From Polytrichum commune (lineage: Eukaryota > Streptophyta > Polytrichopsida > Polytrichales > Polytrichaceae), in NCBI GenBank assembly GCA_950295325.1, contig OX485807.1, positions 35,124,440 to 35,184,439 on the forward strand: a DNA stretch of 60,000 nt. Direction: 5' to 3'. Of this stretch, positions 9,160 through 20,300 are shown piece after piece. Below the pieces are notes generated by a model. The model saw only the letters and a list, made by a program, of their open reading frames with translations, searched no databases and was not told the DNA's origin. Each line of letters begins with the position of its first letter. Position 1 is the first letter of the stretch. The position numbers and the translations under genes were made by a program.

Positions 9160-11361
9160 TTAGTTTGTCAAGTCCATATTGTTTTCAATTTCCGATATGT
9201 CCGGATGAGCCGCTTCTATAGCATCCAAGGTAATCTTCATTTGCCTTTGAAGGAGTTGTATTTGGAGCTTGGAATTCTTGTTTGACTCCGCTTGCACATG
9301 GTCGGCATAAACCTTAGCCTCTTGCACAATCTCATCTTTAAGGTTCACCATTTCCTTTCGTATTTCATCCGTCCCCTTTTTTACCGCTGCTTCTACCATT
9401 TTGTTGAGATCTTTGTTGGTGATGTTTTGGTGCGGTCCATTCTCCAGAGCTTGGATGGTGTTTGCAAGTGCGGTGTTCACGTCTGAAAATCCAAGTCTAA
9501 CTAGCTCTTCTTTACTAGGTGCATTTATCCCGTCTAGACTTTTTGGATGGGGGGTAAATTCAACATATTTACCAAATATTTTTTCATTTTTCTTAACAAA
9601 TTTCTTGTAGACAAACGAGTTGAGGCATTGGACATTGCATGAGCCCGTATGCTTCCCGTTCTCAAGTCTAAAATAAAAACCGAGAACATTTAGTTCTCCC
9701 ATGCATTTTCGGATTCCTTCTTCGATTTGCATGGTTGTTTTTACCTTATTGAGGTTACGGGCGATTAGAATGAGTGCATTCTTTCGGGCTTTATCATCTT
9801 CTGAGAGTTTTTCATTACTTGCAAAGTTTACATCTACTATTTCATTAAAAAATGAAAGTTTGAGTGCTTTAATTCTTTTGGCTTCCTCTGGAGAGGGTGC
9901 TTTAATCCAAGCAAACTCTGCATCCACCGATTTTTGCACATTCGTTATTTCAAAGTCAAGGCCCCGTCGAAATCCATCCCCAACTATTTCTACAAACAAA
10001 TCATACCATTCTTTACCCTTGATTGACGGGGTTGTGATTTTGACGGAGAGCATGGATGCAATTGCAATGGTATCAAAGGATTTACACACTTTGCCTATAG
10101 CATGTGTAAATTGGCCAAGCTTGAGGATGAAAGGTCTCAATCCACAGAGAAGGCCATATCCATCCATTTCAGGATTTTTAAGGTGGAGTTTAATAATTCC
10201 ACTCCATCTTTTGGTCCCATGAAAACAAAGGACAGCTATGGGCTCTCCTAGAACTTCCCCGACCTCTATCCTCATTGTTTTTAGTCTATCCTTTGTTAAG
10301 TTGAGTATCACATCTCTATCCAATTCTATTCTTTCAATTTCAAAATGGATAGATATGTGATAGTCCAAAGCAAATCCATGGTCACCCACTTCCACATCCG
10401 AAGGAATCTGGGTGAGATTGTAGTGCATTCCCTCCTTACCATCCGTTCGTATAGAAGGCCACTCTTCTTGGGCAACGAACGGAAAGGAGGGAGATGACTC
10501 CACCATTTCATGTGCTTCAGACTCACACATACCTTTTTTGACTAACTCAGTGAAAGAAGGTGTTTGAATGAGAGGCATGTTAGCAAATTTTGCAATTGTG
10601 TTCATAGCTTGAAAACCTAGCCAATAGGGGGGGCGTGTTCTCTCAGTGGGTGCTATTCCTTTAACCTTCTTTTGACTTGACAATACCACAGCAAGCACTG
10701 GACGTTTTCCACTTGTAGAATCTATATTTTCATTTTCAAACAACTTACGGGATGATGAGGTTGGAGTGATGGTTGCCATTCTGATATAAGCAAAGCAAAC
10801 AAACGTTTTGTACTTTAGTTTTGAATGAGGTATACTTCTTATTTTCTTTCCTCTAATTCCTTTCCACAAATTAAGTTGTGGGCCTCCTAGGAATTGAGAG
10901 TGAAAGAAGAAGTGATTTGCACGTTCTAATATCATATGAGTACTAGTATGAGTACAACTTGCATTCATCCTATGATAACACCTTTTCCTATTCATATGAA
11001 TCTTCATATTAGTATTTACAAATTGGTTGTAAGTGCTTTTATGTAGATTATGATTTGTCACAACTCTAACATTCCATTCATCTCCTAAGCATTTGAGGCA
11101 AATATAACTAAAAGCACAAGCATCTACCGTTACTACCACGGATCCATTATTTCTAATGGAACATTCATTTATGTTATGAACATTAAGGTTGTTATACCAT
11201 ACCTTTGGATTTATGATGTTCTTATATGTGTTTTTAAAGCAAGAGTTTGTAAGGCATTCCCATGTGGTGTGAGAGTTGACACTATGAGAGTATATCCAGT
11301 ATGGTGTGGCTAGTACTAGCCACATAATGATAACAAGGTAGGTTGCATATGCAACCTTCAT
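9160..11361 (-). CDS. Retroelement-associated ORF1-like protein with RRM-like core
   Basis: A 733-aa open frame whose family I cannot name. From about residue 195 (MATITPTSSSRK) it looks like a soluble nucleic-acid-binding protein. An RRM-like stretch has ALILIARNLN as an RNP2-like strand and GSCNVQCLNS as an RNP1-like strand, followed by a Lys/Glu-rich helical tail that could be a coiled coil. Upstream of that Met the frame stays open for ~195 more codons. That part begins with a hydrophobic segment (YATYLVIIMWLVLATPYW) like a signal peptide and is Cys-rich. Either Met is possible; the long open extension favours 11361. It ends 122 bp before the LINE ORF on the same strand, so it could be a LINE ORF1, but its base composition differs sharply. 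A signal-peptide plus RNA-binding fusion would be unusual. Confidence 0.6.
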   Translation of the reverse strand: MKVAYATYLVIIMWLVLATPYWIYSHSVNSHTTWECLTNSCFKNTYKNIINPKVWYNNLNVHNINECSIRNNGSVVVTVDACAFSYICLKCLGDEWNVRVVTNHNLHKSTYNQFVNTNMKIHMNRKRCYHRMNASCTHTSTHMILERANHFFFHSQFLGGPQLNLWKGIRGKKIRSIPHSKLKYKTFVCFAYIRMATITPTSSSRKLFENENIDSTSGKRPVLAVVLSSQKKVKGIAPTERTRPPYWLGFQAMNTIAKFANMPLIQTPSFTELVKKGMCESEAHEMVESSPSFPFVAQEEWPSIRTDGKEGMHYNLTQIPSDVEVGDHGFALDYHISIHFEIERIELDRDVILNLTKDRLKTMRIEVGEVLGEPIAVLCFHGTKRWSGIIKLHLKNPEMDGYGLLCGLRPFILKLGQFTHAIGKVCKSFDTIAIASMLSVKITTPSIKGKEWYDLFVEIVGDGFRRGLDFEITNVQKSVDAEFAWIKAPSPEEAKRIKALKLSFFNEIVDVNFASNEKLSEDDKARKNALILIARNLNKVKTTMQIEEGIRKCMGELNVLGFYFRLENGKHTGSCNVQCLNSFVYKKFVKKNEKIFGKYVEFTPHPKSLDGINAPSKEELVRLGFSDVNTALANTIQALENGPHQNITNKDLNKMVEAAVKKGTDEIRKEMVNLKDEIVQEAKVYADHVQAESNKNSKLQIQLLQRQMKITLDAIEAAHPDISEIENNMDLTN

Positions 11362-11942
11362 TTTGCTTACTATCCTAACAAACCTATCAATGCTATGATG
11401 TGTCTAAGACTATGTGTGTGCCTATGTGCAAATAATGAGAAAACAAATTAACGTGTAAACTTACCAAGCGGATGAAGGGCAACAAAACGACAGTCAATGA
11501 CAGTTCCAGCAGCAACACTTCGCCTTCAATCTCCTTGATGTCCCAGCACCTTCTTTTCTTCCCTTGGGTAGATTTGTGTCGCACAATGGACCTCTAGCAG
11601 CTCCTCTTCAGCAGCTCCTCAGAATTCCAAGCCGTTTGCTCCAGTTTGGACAGCAACTTCGCACACCAGCTAGCTTACTTGATGTTGGAGTGCGTGTTTG
11701 ATGTAATAGCTGTGATTACGCTCCAATCATGTCTGCAGCCTTACAATTGCTCCAACCTCTCCTCAGGCTTTGGCAGCTACTGTTGCTCTCCGCTGGATCC
11801 TCTTCCTCTCCTAGCACCCTTCGGCAGGCTTCTGTAACTTCGGCCCAGACTCTGTTGTCTGCGCTCCGTATCTCCTGTTGTCTGTGTTCCGGCAGCTTTG
11901 ATATTGGCAGCTTCCTTATATCATTAGCTTCCCTCTTTCCAC
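11362..11942. other. Gene-free stretch
   Basis: Only short unconvincing open frames. The right half is CT-rich with scattered CAGCTCCT and GGCAGCTTC words that lead into the tandem repeat that follows. Confidence 0.5.
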
Positions 11943-12126
11943 ACCTTGGCAGCTTCCTTTAATTCGGCAACTTCCTTCAATTCAGTAGCTACCTTCAATT
12001 CGGCAGCTTCCCTTAGTTCGGCAGCTTCCCACAATTCGGCAGCTTCCCACAATTCGGCAGCTTCCCTCAGTTCGGCAACTTCCCTCAATTCGGTAGCTTC
12101 CTTCAGTTTGGCAACTTCTCTTGGAT
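11943..12126. repeat. 18-bp tandem repeat, about 10 units
   Basis: Units based on TTCGGCAGCTTCCCACAA, with substitutions at a few positions, run head to tail. They give a Ser/Ala/Asn-rich open frame because the unit length is a multiple of three. There is no sign that the frame is used. Confidence 0.85.
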
Positions 12127-12584
12127 TCGGTAGGACTACAGGCTTTGCTTACACTATCTGGGTGGTGGCACCGAATGCAGCTTTCTTCAAGGCCCTGCGG
12201 TCTTGCTTATAGTGTCGGGTTCTTGTCTGTAGTCCTACTGGGACTACTTTGTATTTCTATGGATCTAGTTATGGGATTGGTCTACCGAAGATCATGAAAT
12301 GGGTGCAGTGTATCAGATCTACTTCTATGTCTCTTTTTGTTTTTCTGTGGACTTGCTCTCAGGTAGCTAAGAAGTTATGGATCTAGGCCATGTAACTGAT
12401 GCGGCATCACTTCTTGATGCTTCGTGAGATTTTCGGTGTTCGGTGTAGTTTCTTCGGTGACAGATCTGGGGGGCTCCCTTCGGTGATGCGGTCCGGGACG
12501 GCGGCGTGTGTTGGTGGTAGGAGGTCGGGTGGTGTGTGCGGTGGCGGTGGCGGCGGCGACAGCAGCAGCAGCTTCGACTTCGGT

Positions 12585-12865
12585 ACCTGATTGCTGGGGA
12601 TCTGGCTGTGGGGGCGTTCCGGCAGCGGGAGTCTTCAGCTTGTGTTTGTTGGGGGAGTCAGATCTTTGGTGTGAGCAGCATCGGCACTTGTGTTGTTTGG
12701 GGGAGTCAGATCTTCGGTGTGAGCAGCATCGGCACTTCACGTTCGTACTTGGTTGCGGAGGATCTGGCTGTGGGGGCGTTCCGGCAGCGGGGAGTCTTCA
12801 GCTTGTGTTGTTGGGGGAGTCAGATCTTCGGTGTAAGCAGCAGGCGGCACTTCGCATTCGTACTG
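12585..12865. repeat. Two ~165-bp direct repeats with inner subrepeat
   Basis: The block GGATCTGGCTGTGGGGGCGT ... GCAGCATCGGCACTT occurs near 12598 and again near 12759. Inside the first copy the segment GGGGGAGTCAGATCTT ... GGCACTT is itself duplicated. All three frames are accidentally open over parts of it; no gene is called. Confidence 0.75.
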
Positions 12866-13299
12866 GGTTGCGGGGGATCAAGGTGGGAGAAGTGTGGGTG
12901 TGTGCGTATTGGCAGTGTCTTTTATTGGGACGTGTTTGAACTGGTAGTGCCCTTTCGGAGTCTGAGGAGGTGGGTGGCTAGGGGGAGAGAGTTTCGGGGA
13001 GCAACAGCTTGCCGCTTCAACCCTCCTCTCTTTCCCCCTTACCTCCGGCAGCCTTCTAGATCCTACAGGGCTTCGCCGCTCTTGTGCTACTCCATCCTTT
13101 TATCTATGCCATATAATATAGGGGTAGCCAACTTCGTTCGCACATGTGAGGGACAGTCGTATGGAGTGCGCCCCCAAGGCCAAGAGCCACAACCACCAAG
13201 AGCATGAAGATGATAGACAAAAGAGAAAGTTTCACAAAGGCCTATAGGAAGTCCCTTATGCGGGTGGAATGAAACCAAAAGTGGTCATGGCCACCATTA

Positions 13300-13562
13300 G
13301 AAGACTTGAGGCCTCCTAATTCAAACATTTAAACTCAAGGAGCTCCCCTTGGTTTACCACACACTACACTCACCTAACCAAAGCACTTCCTTCGTGCCGC
13401 TAAACTCCTAATCAATTACACCACATAAGTCTACGGCCTAAACATAACTTCACACCAAGCCTCAGTCTTTTTATACTTTCGATTGTTTTAACAACACTCC
13501 AAATGCAATTCTAAGTAGATCCTAAACATAAAACAAATATGAGCACTCATTTTGGGCTCATA
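13300..13562. repeat. Old LTR end related to the 15-27 kb LTR family
   Basis: CCTAATTCAAACATTTAA, a TTTTTATA-rich segment and the end GAGCACTCATTTTGGGCTCA follow the same order as positions about 16690-17269 of the intact LTR, heavily diverged. Probably a degraded solo LTR. Its other end was not found. Confidence 0.4.
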
Positions 13563-15054
13563 TAATCCGATTTAGCAATCTCATACAGATTTACAATGCT
13601 GCAAATAGTATCACTTACTAAGTGATTTTTCATCAGAATTTCAATAATTCATGACAACATTTCATTACAAAAATATTAGGATGCAAGATAAACCAAACTT
13701 TGTTTCAGTAATTGGCATGTAGATGAACTAGCGGTAAGTTGAAATGACAATACTTGTAAACTTATTCATAAGAAGTGTCAATAAATGTTTTTACCAAGGT
13801 GACATAAAATACCATATAACAGTAATTACAATATTTAGTGTAGTAAACTTGAGCACCATTGGGTCATTCATACCAGAAAATGAGCCCGACTTAGTCCATT
13901 ACTTGTTGGTCCCACACTTGCTAACCATGGAACTCAGTCTCGCAAATGCCATGACTAAGTCCACACTTGGGATCTATAGTCTCGTGTGTGAAGTGGCCCT
14001 AATCTTTCAAAATTTAACATGATCATAACCCATGTGAACATGATTTCGCTTCACCTTAAATGGCACAATTATTCATAGAAACAATATCCAATAAGGTATG
14101 TTGTCCCATTGCCAAGGGGGTGCCCTTTTGTCGAGCTCTAGGGAACAAATTGCAAAAATAGTGTCTTAGGGTTCCCAAAGTTCCCAATGCAGTGAACGAA
14201 TGAGGGAGGGGAGTTGTTGGAGTTAGGTGGAGCCCACCTTCATAAAGGAAATCTAGGAGCACTTCCATGGGAGATGCAAGTACCAAAATTAAGAAGACAA
14301 CCTCTCTCTAATTATGACAAGGCAAGCATGGTTTCAAAGGCAAGATGGTGCCTTCTATGCCTTTCTTGTGATTGATTATTAGGGTGTCGGATTAAAGACA
14401 CATGGTAAGGGTTATTAAAGCTAAGTTAGTGTGTAATTAGCTCATTGGGTGTTGGTTCCAAGACACATGATGAGTGTGTAAAGATAAACTTGATGGTAAT
14501 AAGTAGAAAAGATGGTGGGCGTTGTTCAATTCTTGAATAAGACCTTTTGAAACCTATCATAGCATACTCTAGTAGAATACTTTAGAAATTCACAATCAAT
14601 TCCAAAGTGATGAATTAGATTCAAAATTTTATTTGAGAACTTTTTATTCAATTTCCCTAAGGTAGAAGGTGCTTGTTCCGCTACCCACCCTTAAACCACC
14701 ACCTATGTGTGCGTCCCAATTTCCAACCCAACAAGGCCTTAAAACGATCCATACATGACATCTTGCCGGGGCTTGCCAAGTGTTGGTTGAGGGGAACGTG
14801 TGTTGCAGGGTTCAATTTGCTGGAGAGCCACCAAAGGTTGATATAGTGTTGGGAAGGCAACCAATGCCTAATGGCTTTAACCACATTTGGCATTGGCTTA
14901 GGTATTGGGATTAGGTGGTCTTAATCATGTTTTGCAAATGATGATGAGTTTGTGTGTTGGATTAGTAGTCTAATCCTAGGTTGGTGTACCACATTAGCTT
15001 GTCGCTTCATGACTTATGCGGATCGGGGTGTGGAGCAATGCCATGGACCTATTT
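13563..15054. other. Gene-free stretch left of the Ty3/gypsy insertion
   Basis: AT-rich sequence with open frames of at most 92 codons, none resembling a known protein. Nothing further is recognised here. Confidence 0.5.
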
Positions 15055-15059
15055 GGCAT
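15055..15059. repeat. Target-site duplication GGCAT, left copy
   Basis: GGCAT immediately precedes the left LTR and is repeated at 26696-26700 immediately after the right LTR, as expected for a Ty3/gypsy integrase. Confidence 0.95.
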
Positions 15060-17269
15060 TGTGAGGCCAAACCCCCCACCCTTAAGCGTCCGTAGTCCGA
15101 GTAGTGGGTTTGGGCTCACATTCCTCCGCGGTATTGGATTTGGACTTGGATGAGTCCATAGTGCAAGGTTCACCCTTCAAGTGGTCTTGGATTTAACTGG
15201 AATTTCACTTTTAACAACTCAATGTACGATTTCAATACGTATGTGGAGAATGCACAAGTTAACTATGTTATTTTAACCTCCTTATGCTCGGGTGCTATTT
15301 TGTCTTTGTTTGCTTCTAACGTCCATCCGGCCGCTTTAGCTACACAAGCCCTTAAGGATATCCCTCTCCTAAATGGAGTCCGTGCCGTTGACTCTATACT
15401 ACCACTTGAACTATCACTTGTGTATTCCGTATCGCTACTATAAGAGGTCTCACTTGGTGTCTCCATACCGTACATAAGCCTTTAAGTATTAAGAAATACT
15501 TATGTGACTTATGTCAATCTCTCCCTCGCACCTTTGGTCTTTGCTTCCTTTGTCTTGCCATCGCGAGAGTGCTCCACATTCTCCATTAATTTGTGCACGT
15601 GGTTTATTTTTAAAGAGAGGATGCAAGTGTTAAAAAAACACTATTCTCTATAGTCAATCTCAAATACATTTACTTGTGAAAGCCACACATAACACTAACT
15701 AGCATAATGTAACTAACTACTTGTCTATGAGCTAATTAGGTAGGCTATCTACTAAGCTCCTTCATGAACCCATCTCTTTACTTTCTAATTACATAAACCT
15801 AGCTCCTTCATAAACCCAGCTCCTTCATAAACCCAGCTTCTTAGCTTCTAACTAAACAAACCCAGCTCCTTCATGAACCCAGCTCCTTAGCTTCTAACTA
15901 AACAAACCCAGGTCCTTCATAAACCCAGGTCCTTCATGAACCCAGCTCCTTAGCTTCTAACTAAACAAACCCAGGTCCTTCATAAACCCAGCTCTTTACT
16001 TTCTAACTAAACAAACCCAGCTCCTTCATAAACCCAGCTCCTTCATGAACCCACAACTTTGTAGTTGTAATCCCCAACTACCTCACTAATTATTCAAGCC
16101 CTTAACTAATCTTCCTACCTAATTTCCCTAATTCTACTAACAACCCCTTTCTAATCACACAATTCTTCTCTAATCTTAAAATCCTAAAATCCTAGAGAGG
16201 AGAGGGGGAGAGAGAATTTCCTAACTTCACTAAGACTAACTAATCCACACAAGTATATTTTTGCACTCATCACAACATCAAGTGCTCAACTCTTAAACAT
16301 GGAACTTGCAACCACGTGTATTCAAAACATGAACTTTAAGTACCACAAATTGGAATCATGAATTAACTTTAAAATCCTTCACGTCAACACTAATTCTACC
16401 AAGAGGTCAAGCCCTCTTCAAGGCTAACAGGCCTTGGCTCTCAAACTAAAAACTAAGCACACACATGTGCTCCAATATGGCTTCCCACACCCACACTTAT
16501 AACTCGTGGGGTGCCTTGGAGCACAAAGGAAAGAGAGGATGAGTGAGGGAAGAATGAGGGATTATATAGTAAGCTTGAGGGGGTGAGCACCCTCAAGGCT
16601 CACGATAAGCCCTTGAGATTTCCTCCTACTTAGTAGGCGCCAATCCTATCTTCTAAGCCTTCCTCCTTCAAATGATCAACAAGGATCCTAATTCGAACAT
16701 TTAACTAGCCTTGGCTTTCTACCTACCACACTTTACCAAACTTGGGATGCTTCAACCCAAACTTAGCCTCCTTCGCTTTCCGCCGCCATAATTTTCTCCC
16801 CTTACTTTCCCAAATCGTCGCTCACCACTTAATTCAAACCACGATGCTTAACTCGTGATTTGATTGGTGCTTTGAGAATTTGCTTATCCTCCACCTTGCA
16901 TTCTTCCTTGGGCCTTCCCCATTAAGTGGCCATGATGAGGTGGTCCACTTGTGCGCTCCATGTGATCCTCCATTCATCCCAATTCGAATGCACTTGCCTC
17001 TTGAGTCACTTTGGTTGTCTCCATCCATTTGTACTAGCCTACTCACTAACTACTCAATCCAAGTTCTCCTTACCTATCCTCATTCACTCAAATCCTTCCG
17101 AAGGTAAAAACACAATAACAACTCACATCCTAGCCTCTTACAACATGGTACTTCTAAGACTAACATTTCACTCTTTTTATATTTTTGTGAAGTAACATGC
17201 TACTTCAAAGTGCATCAACTAACGTTTCAAGGGTCTAAGACTAAATGTGGGCACCCTTTTGGGCTCACA
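15060..17269 (-). repeat. 3' LTR of the Ty3/gypsy element
   Basis: 2210 bp with TG...CA ends. It contains an internal tandem block at about 15765-16060 built from an 18-bp unit (AACCCAGCTCCTTCATAA). The small open frames inside appear identically in the other LTR and have no recognisable products. Confidence 0.95.
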
Positions 17270-17297
17270 CTCACATAATTGGCGACCATCGGGGGAT
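17270..17297 (+). other. PBS-like segment in inverse position, no clear PPT
   Basis: The strip between the pol stop and the 3' LTR should hold a polypurine tract on the minus strand, but none is seen. Read on the plus strand it shows CTCACATAATTGGCGACC, echoing the 5' LTR/PBS junction on the opposite strand (CTCACATAATTGGTGCG). Confidence 0.5.
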
Positions 17298-17336
17298 GAA
17301 TCCAAACATCTCTTGCTCCAAGGGTAAGTTGCCTAG

Positions 17337-20300
17337 TCAAGCTCGATACTCCTTACATCTACTTCCCGATGTACGGGTAGGAAAGAGCTCACCATTCAAC
17401 GTTTCCAATTGAATTGAATTATTAGGAAAGACCTCATAGACAAGGTAAGGTCCTAACCATACCGCATTGAATTTCGCCGGAAATTCAAGCTTTCGTGCGT
17501 CTTGAATCATGACCATCATTCCCGGTGTTAGGGCCCTTCTCTTATGTCGTTTGTCGAAAATAATCTTTCTCCTTCTTTGGATTGCCTCAATATGTTGAGC
17601 CGCCATTCTCCTCCCTTCGTCAAGTGCTTCCAAATCGGTTAGTCGATTTCGTAAGGATTGACTTTCGGTAAGTCTCGTACTCACGGCCACCCTAAGTGAC
17701 TCGACTTCATATTCGATTGGTAGTGTCGCTTCAAGACCATAGACTAAGGAAAATGGTGTAGCACGCGTAGTTACCTTATAGGTTGTACGGTATGCCCAAA
17801 GTGCCGCCGTTAGTTTCGTATCCCAATCCCGCTTCGAGTCTATAACCGTCTTGCGTAGTATACTCACCAAAATTCCGTTAACCCTTTCCGTTTGTCCATT
17901 GGTTTGTGGGTGGTAGGGAGTAGTCTTCCGGTGATCAATTTTAAATTTCTCTGTCATCTCTCGAATCAAGTCATTCAAAAAGTGAGTACCCCTATCGCTT
18001 ACTAGGATCTTCGGCACCCCGAACCGCGAAATTATGTTTTCGTACATAAATGTTGCCGCGTGTTCCGCCGTGTCGGTCTTCACCGCTTTGGCTTCCGCCC
18101 ACTTGGTGAGGTATTCGGTTGCCACCACAATATATTTCATTCCTTTTGAAGATTGGGGATGGACCTCACCCACATAGTCGATGCCCCATTTTTCGAAAGG
18201 AATTAAGGGTAATGATACATGTAAAGGCATCTCCATTCTAAGGTCGTTTCGGGCATACCGTTGGCAAGCGTCGCATTTCCTTACATAGTCATGGGCGTCC
18301 TTAAATAGTGTAGGCCAAAAGTAGCCCGCTCTAAGTATTTTTTGCCCGGTGAGTTGACCCGAGAAGTGACCGCCGCAAGCGCTATCGTGGCAAGCGATTA
18401 AAATCGCTTCAACCTCCGTTTTTGACACGCATCGTCGTAAAATACCATCGGACCCCCTTCTAAACAACCTATGGCCCACTACAACAAATTGCCTACTATT
18501 TACCCTCACCTTCCTTCTCTCTTCTTTTGTCCACTCTTTGGGCAACTTGTGGGTTGTTAGAAATTCCACTATGCCCGCATACCACTCCGGTGTAGAAGTG
18601 ACCACAAAGAGGCTATCATCTACTAACATATCATTTACCGGATTTTTTCCTATCTCCTCCGACAACCTAGACAAGTGGTCCGCTTGTAAATGCATACGAC
18701 CCGGTTTATATTCCACCGTGTAGTCGAATTCTTCTAATAACAAAACCCACCTAGCTAACCTACCACTTAACTCCGCCTTGTTAATTAGATACTTGATAGC
18801 CATGTGGTCAACAAAAAATACAACCGGGTTGCACATGAGGTAATGCCTAAACTTTTTAACGGAAAACACCATGGCTAGGCACTCCCTCTCCGTTGTAGAG
18901 TAGTTTCTTTCGGCGGGGGTCAATTGCTTACTCGCATAAGCTATAGGTTGATCCTTCTCTTTTTCTCCCGTTGCTTGACAAAGCGCACTCCCTATTGCCA
19001 CATTACTAGCATCACAATAGACGTGAAAAGGTTTACCCCAATTGGGTGGTATCAACACCGGATAGGTGCTCAACCTATCCCGCAATTCCTCAAAGGCTTT
19101 TTGACAAGCATCCGTCCACTCGAATTTGACATCCTTTTTGAGCAAATGGGTAATGGGCACCGCTATCTTTGAAAAATTAGGAATAAGTTCCCGGTACCAT
19201 CCCACATGTCCTAACAACTTAGAGATCCCCTTGGAATTGGTTGGAGTTGCCAAGTCGCTTATGGCCGCAATCTTATCCGGATCGGGTTCTCTACCTTTCT
19301 CACTAACAACATAACCCAACAACACTCCCTTATTCACTCCCAAAAATGTCTTATCCGGGTTCAATGCTAACCTCATCTTCCTACACCTAACCAATGCCTC
19401 CCTAACACAATGTAGGTGATCATCCACATTACTTTGTGTGCTAAAATCGTCCACAAAGACGGTCATGGATTTGAACAACAAGTCGGTGAAGATATACATT
19501 ACTAATCGTTGGAAAGTAGCCGGGGCATTACATAACCCAAATGGCATCACTACCCACACAAAAGTACCCCAAGGTGTAGTAAAAGCCGTTTTATGGATAT
19601 CTTGGAGGGCTATGGAAATTTGATTATAACCCGCATACCCATCCATAAAGGTATATCGCGAATGACCTCCAACCTCCTCAAGCAACAAGGTGATAAAAGG
19701 TAAGGGGAAGTGATCCTTTTGTGTGCACGAATTCAATTTCCTATAGTCGACACAAACCCTTAATTTCCCATTTTTTTTCTTTACTAAGACCATAGGAGAA
19801 ACCCAATCCGTGATTTCCACCGGCTTGATAAACCCGGCCTTCAATAACCTTTCCAATTCCGCTTTCACCAACAATTGCAATTGAGGATTCATCCTCCTCT
19901 CCTTTTGTCTAATTGGCCTCGCCCCCGGAATTAAAGGAATCCGGTGCTCTACCATTTCCCTAGGAATTCCCTTAAGCTCATCGTAGGACCATGCAAAAGT
20001 ATCACTAAACTCATCCACCAAATTGCTATACTCCCTAACCTCTTTCTCCCCCAATTTGGAGCCCATCTTCATTTGTCGGGTTTTTCCATTCTTTAATTTC
20101 ACATCCACGTACCGCCAATCCGCTTCCGACACATGTGCTTGCTCCTCTTTGTTCCGATACCAATCGGAAGGCACATTGGGGTAATCTTTCACATCTTGAC
20201 CTACAACTATCCCCGTAGACGTGGTCTTGAAATGTAAAGGCTCCTCCAATTTCGATGACTCAATAATCACATCCTCCTCTTGAGTCCCATCTACATGAAT

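Noticed and set aside
9108-9160. Treating the 733-aa ORF as ORF1 of the LINE
   Set aside because: Same strand and only 122 bp away, but the LINE's base bias stops between them and candidate target duplications put the LINE's 5' end at about 9108. Kept as an alternative only.
11946-12212. Ser/Ala/Asn-rich 88-codon frame
   Set aside because: By-product of the 18-bp tandem repeat, whose length is a multiple of three.
12375-13207. Several overlapping open frames of 120-220 codons on both strands
   Set aside because: They follow the GC-rich ~165-bp direct repeats; frames are open on both strands at once and show no domain.
15222-15475. Small open frames in the LTR on both strands
   Set aside because: Present identically in both LTRs, overlap each other and have no recognisable product.
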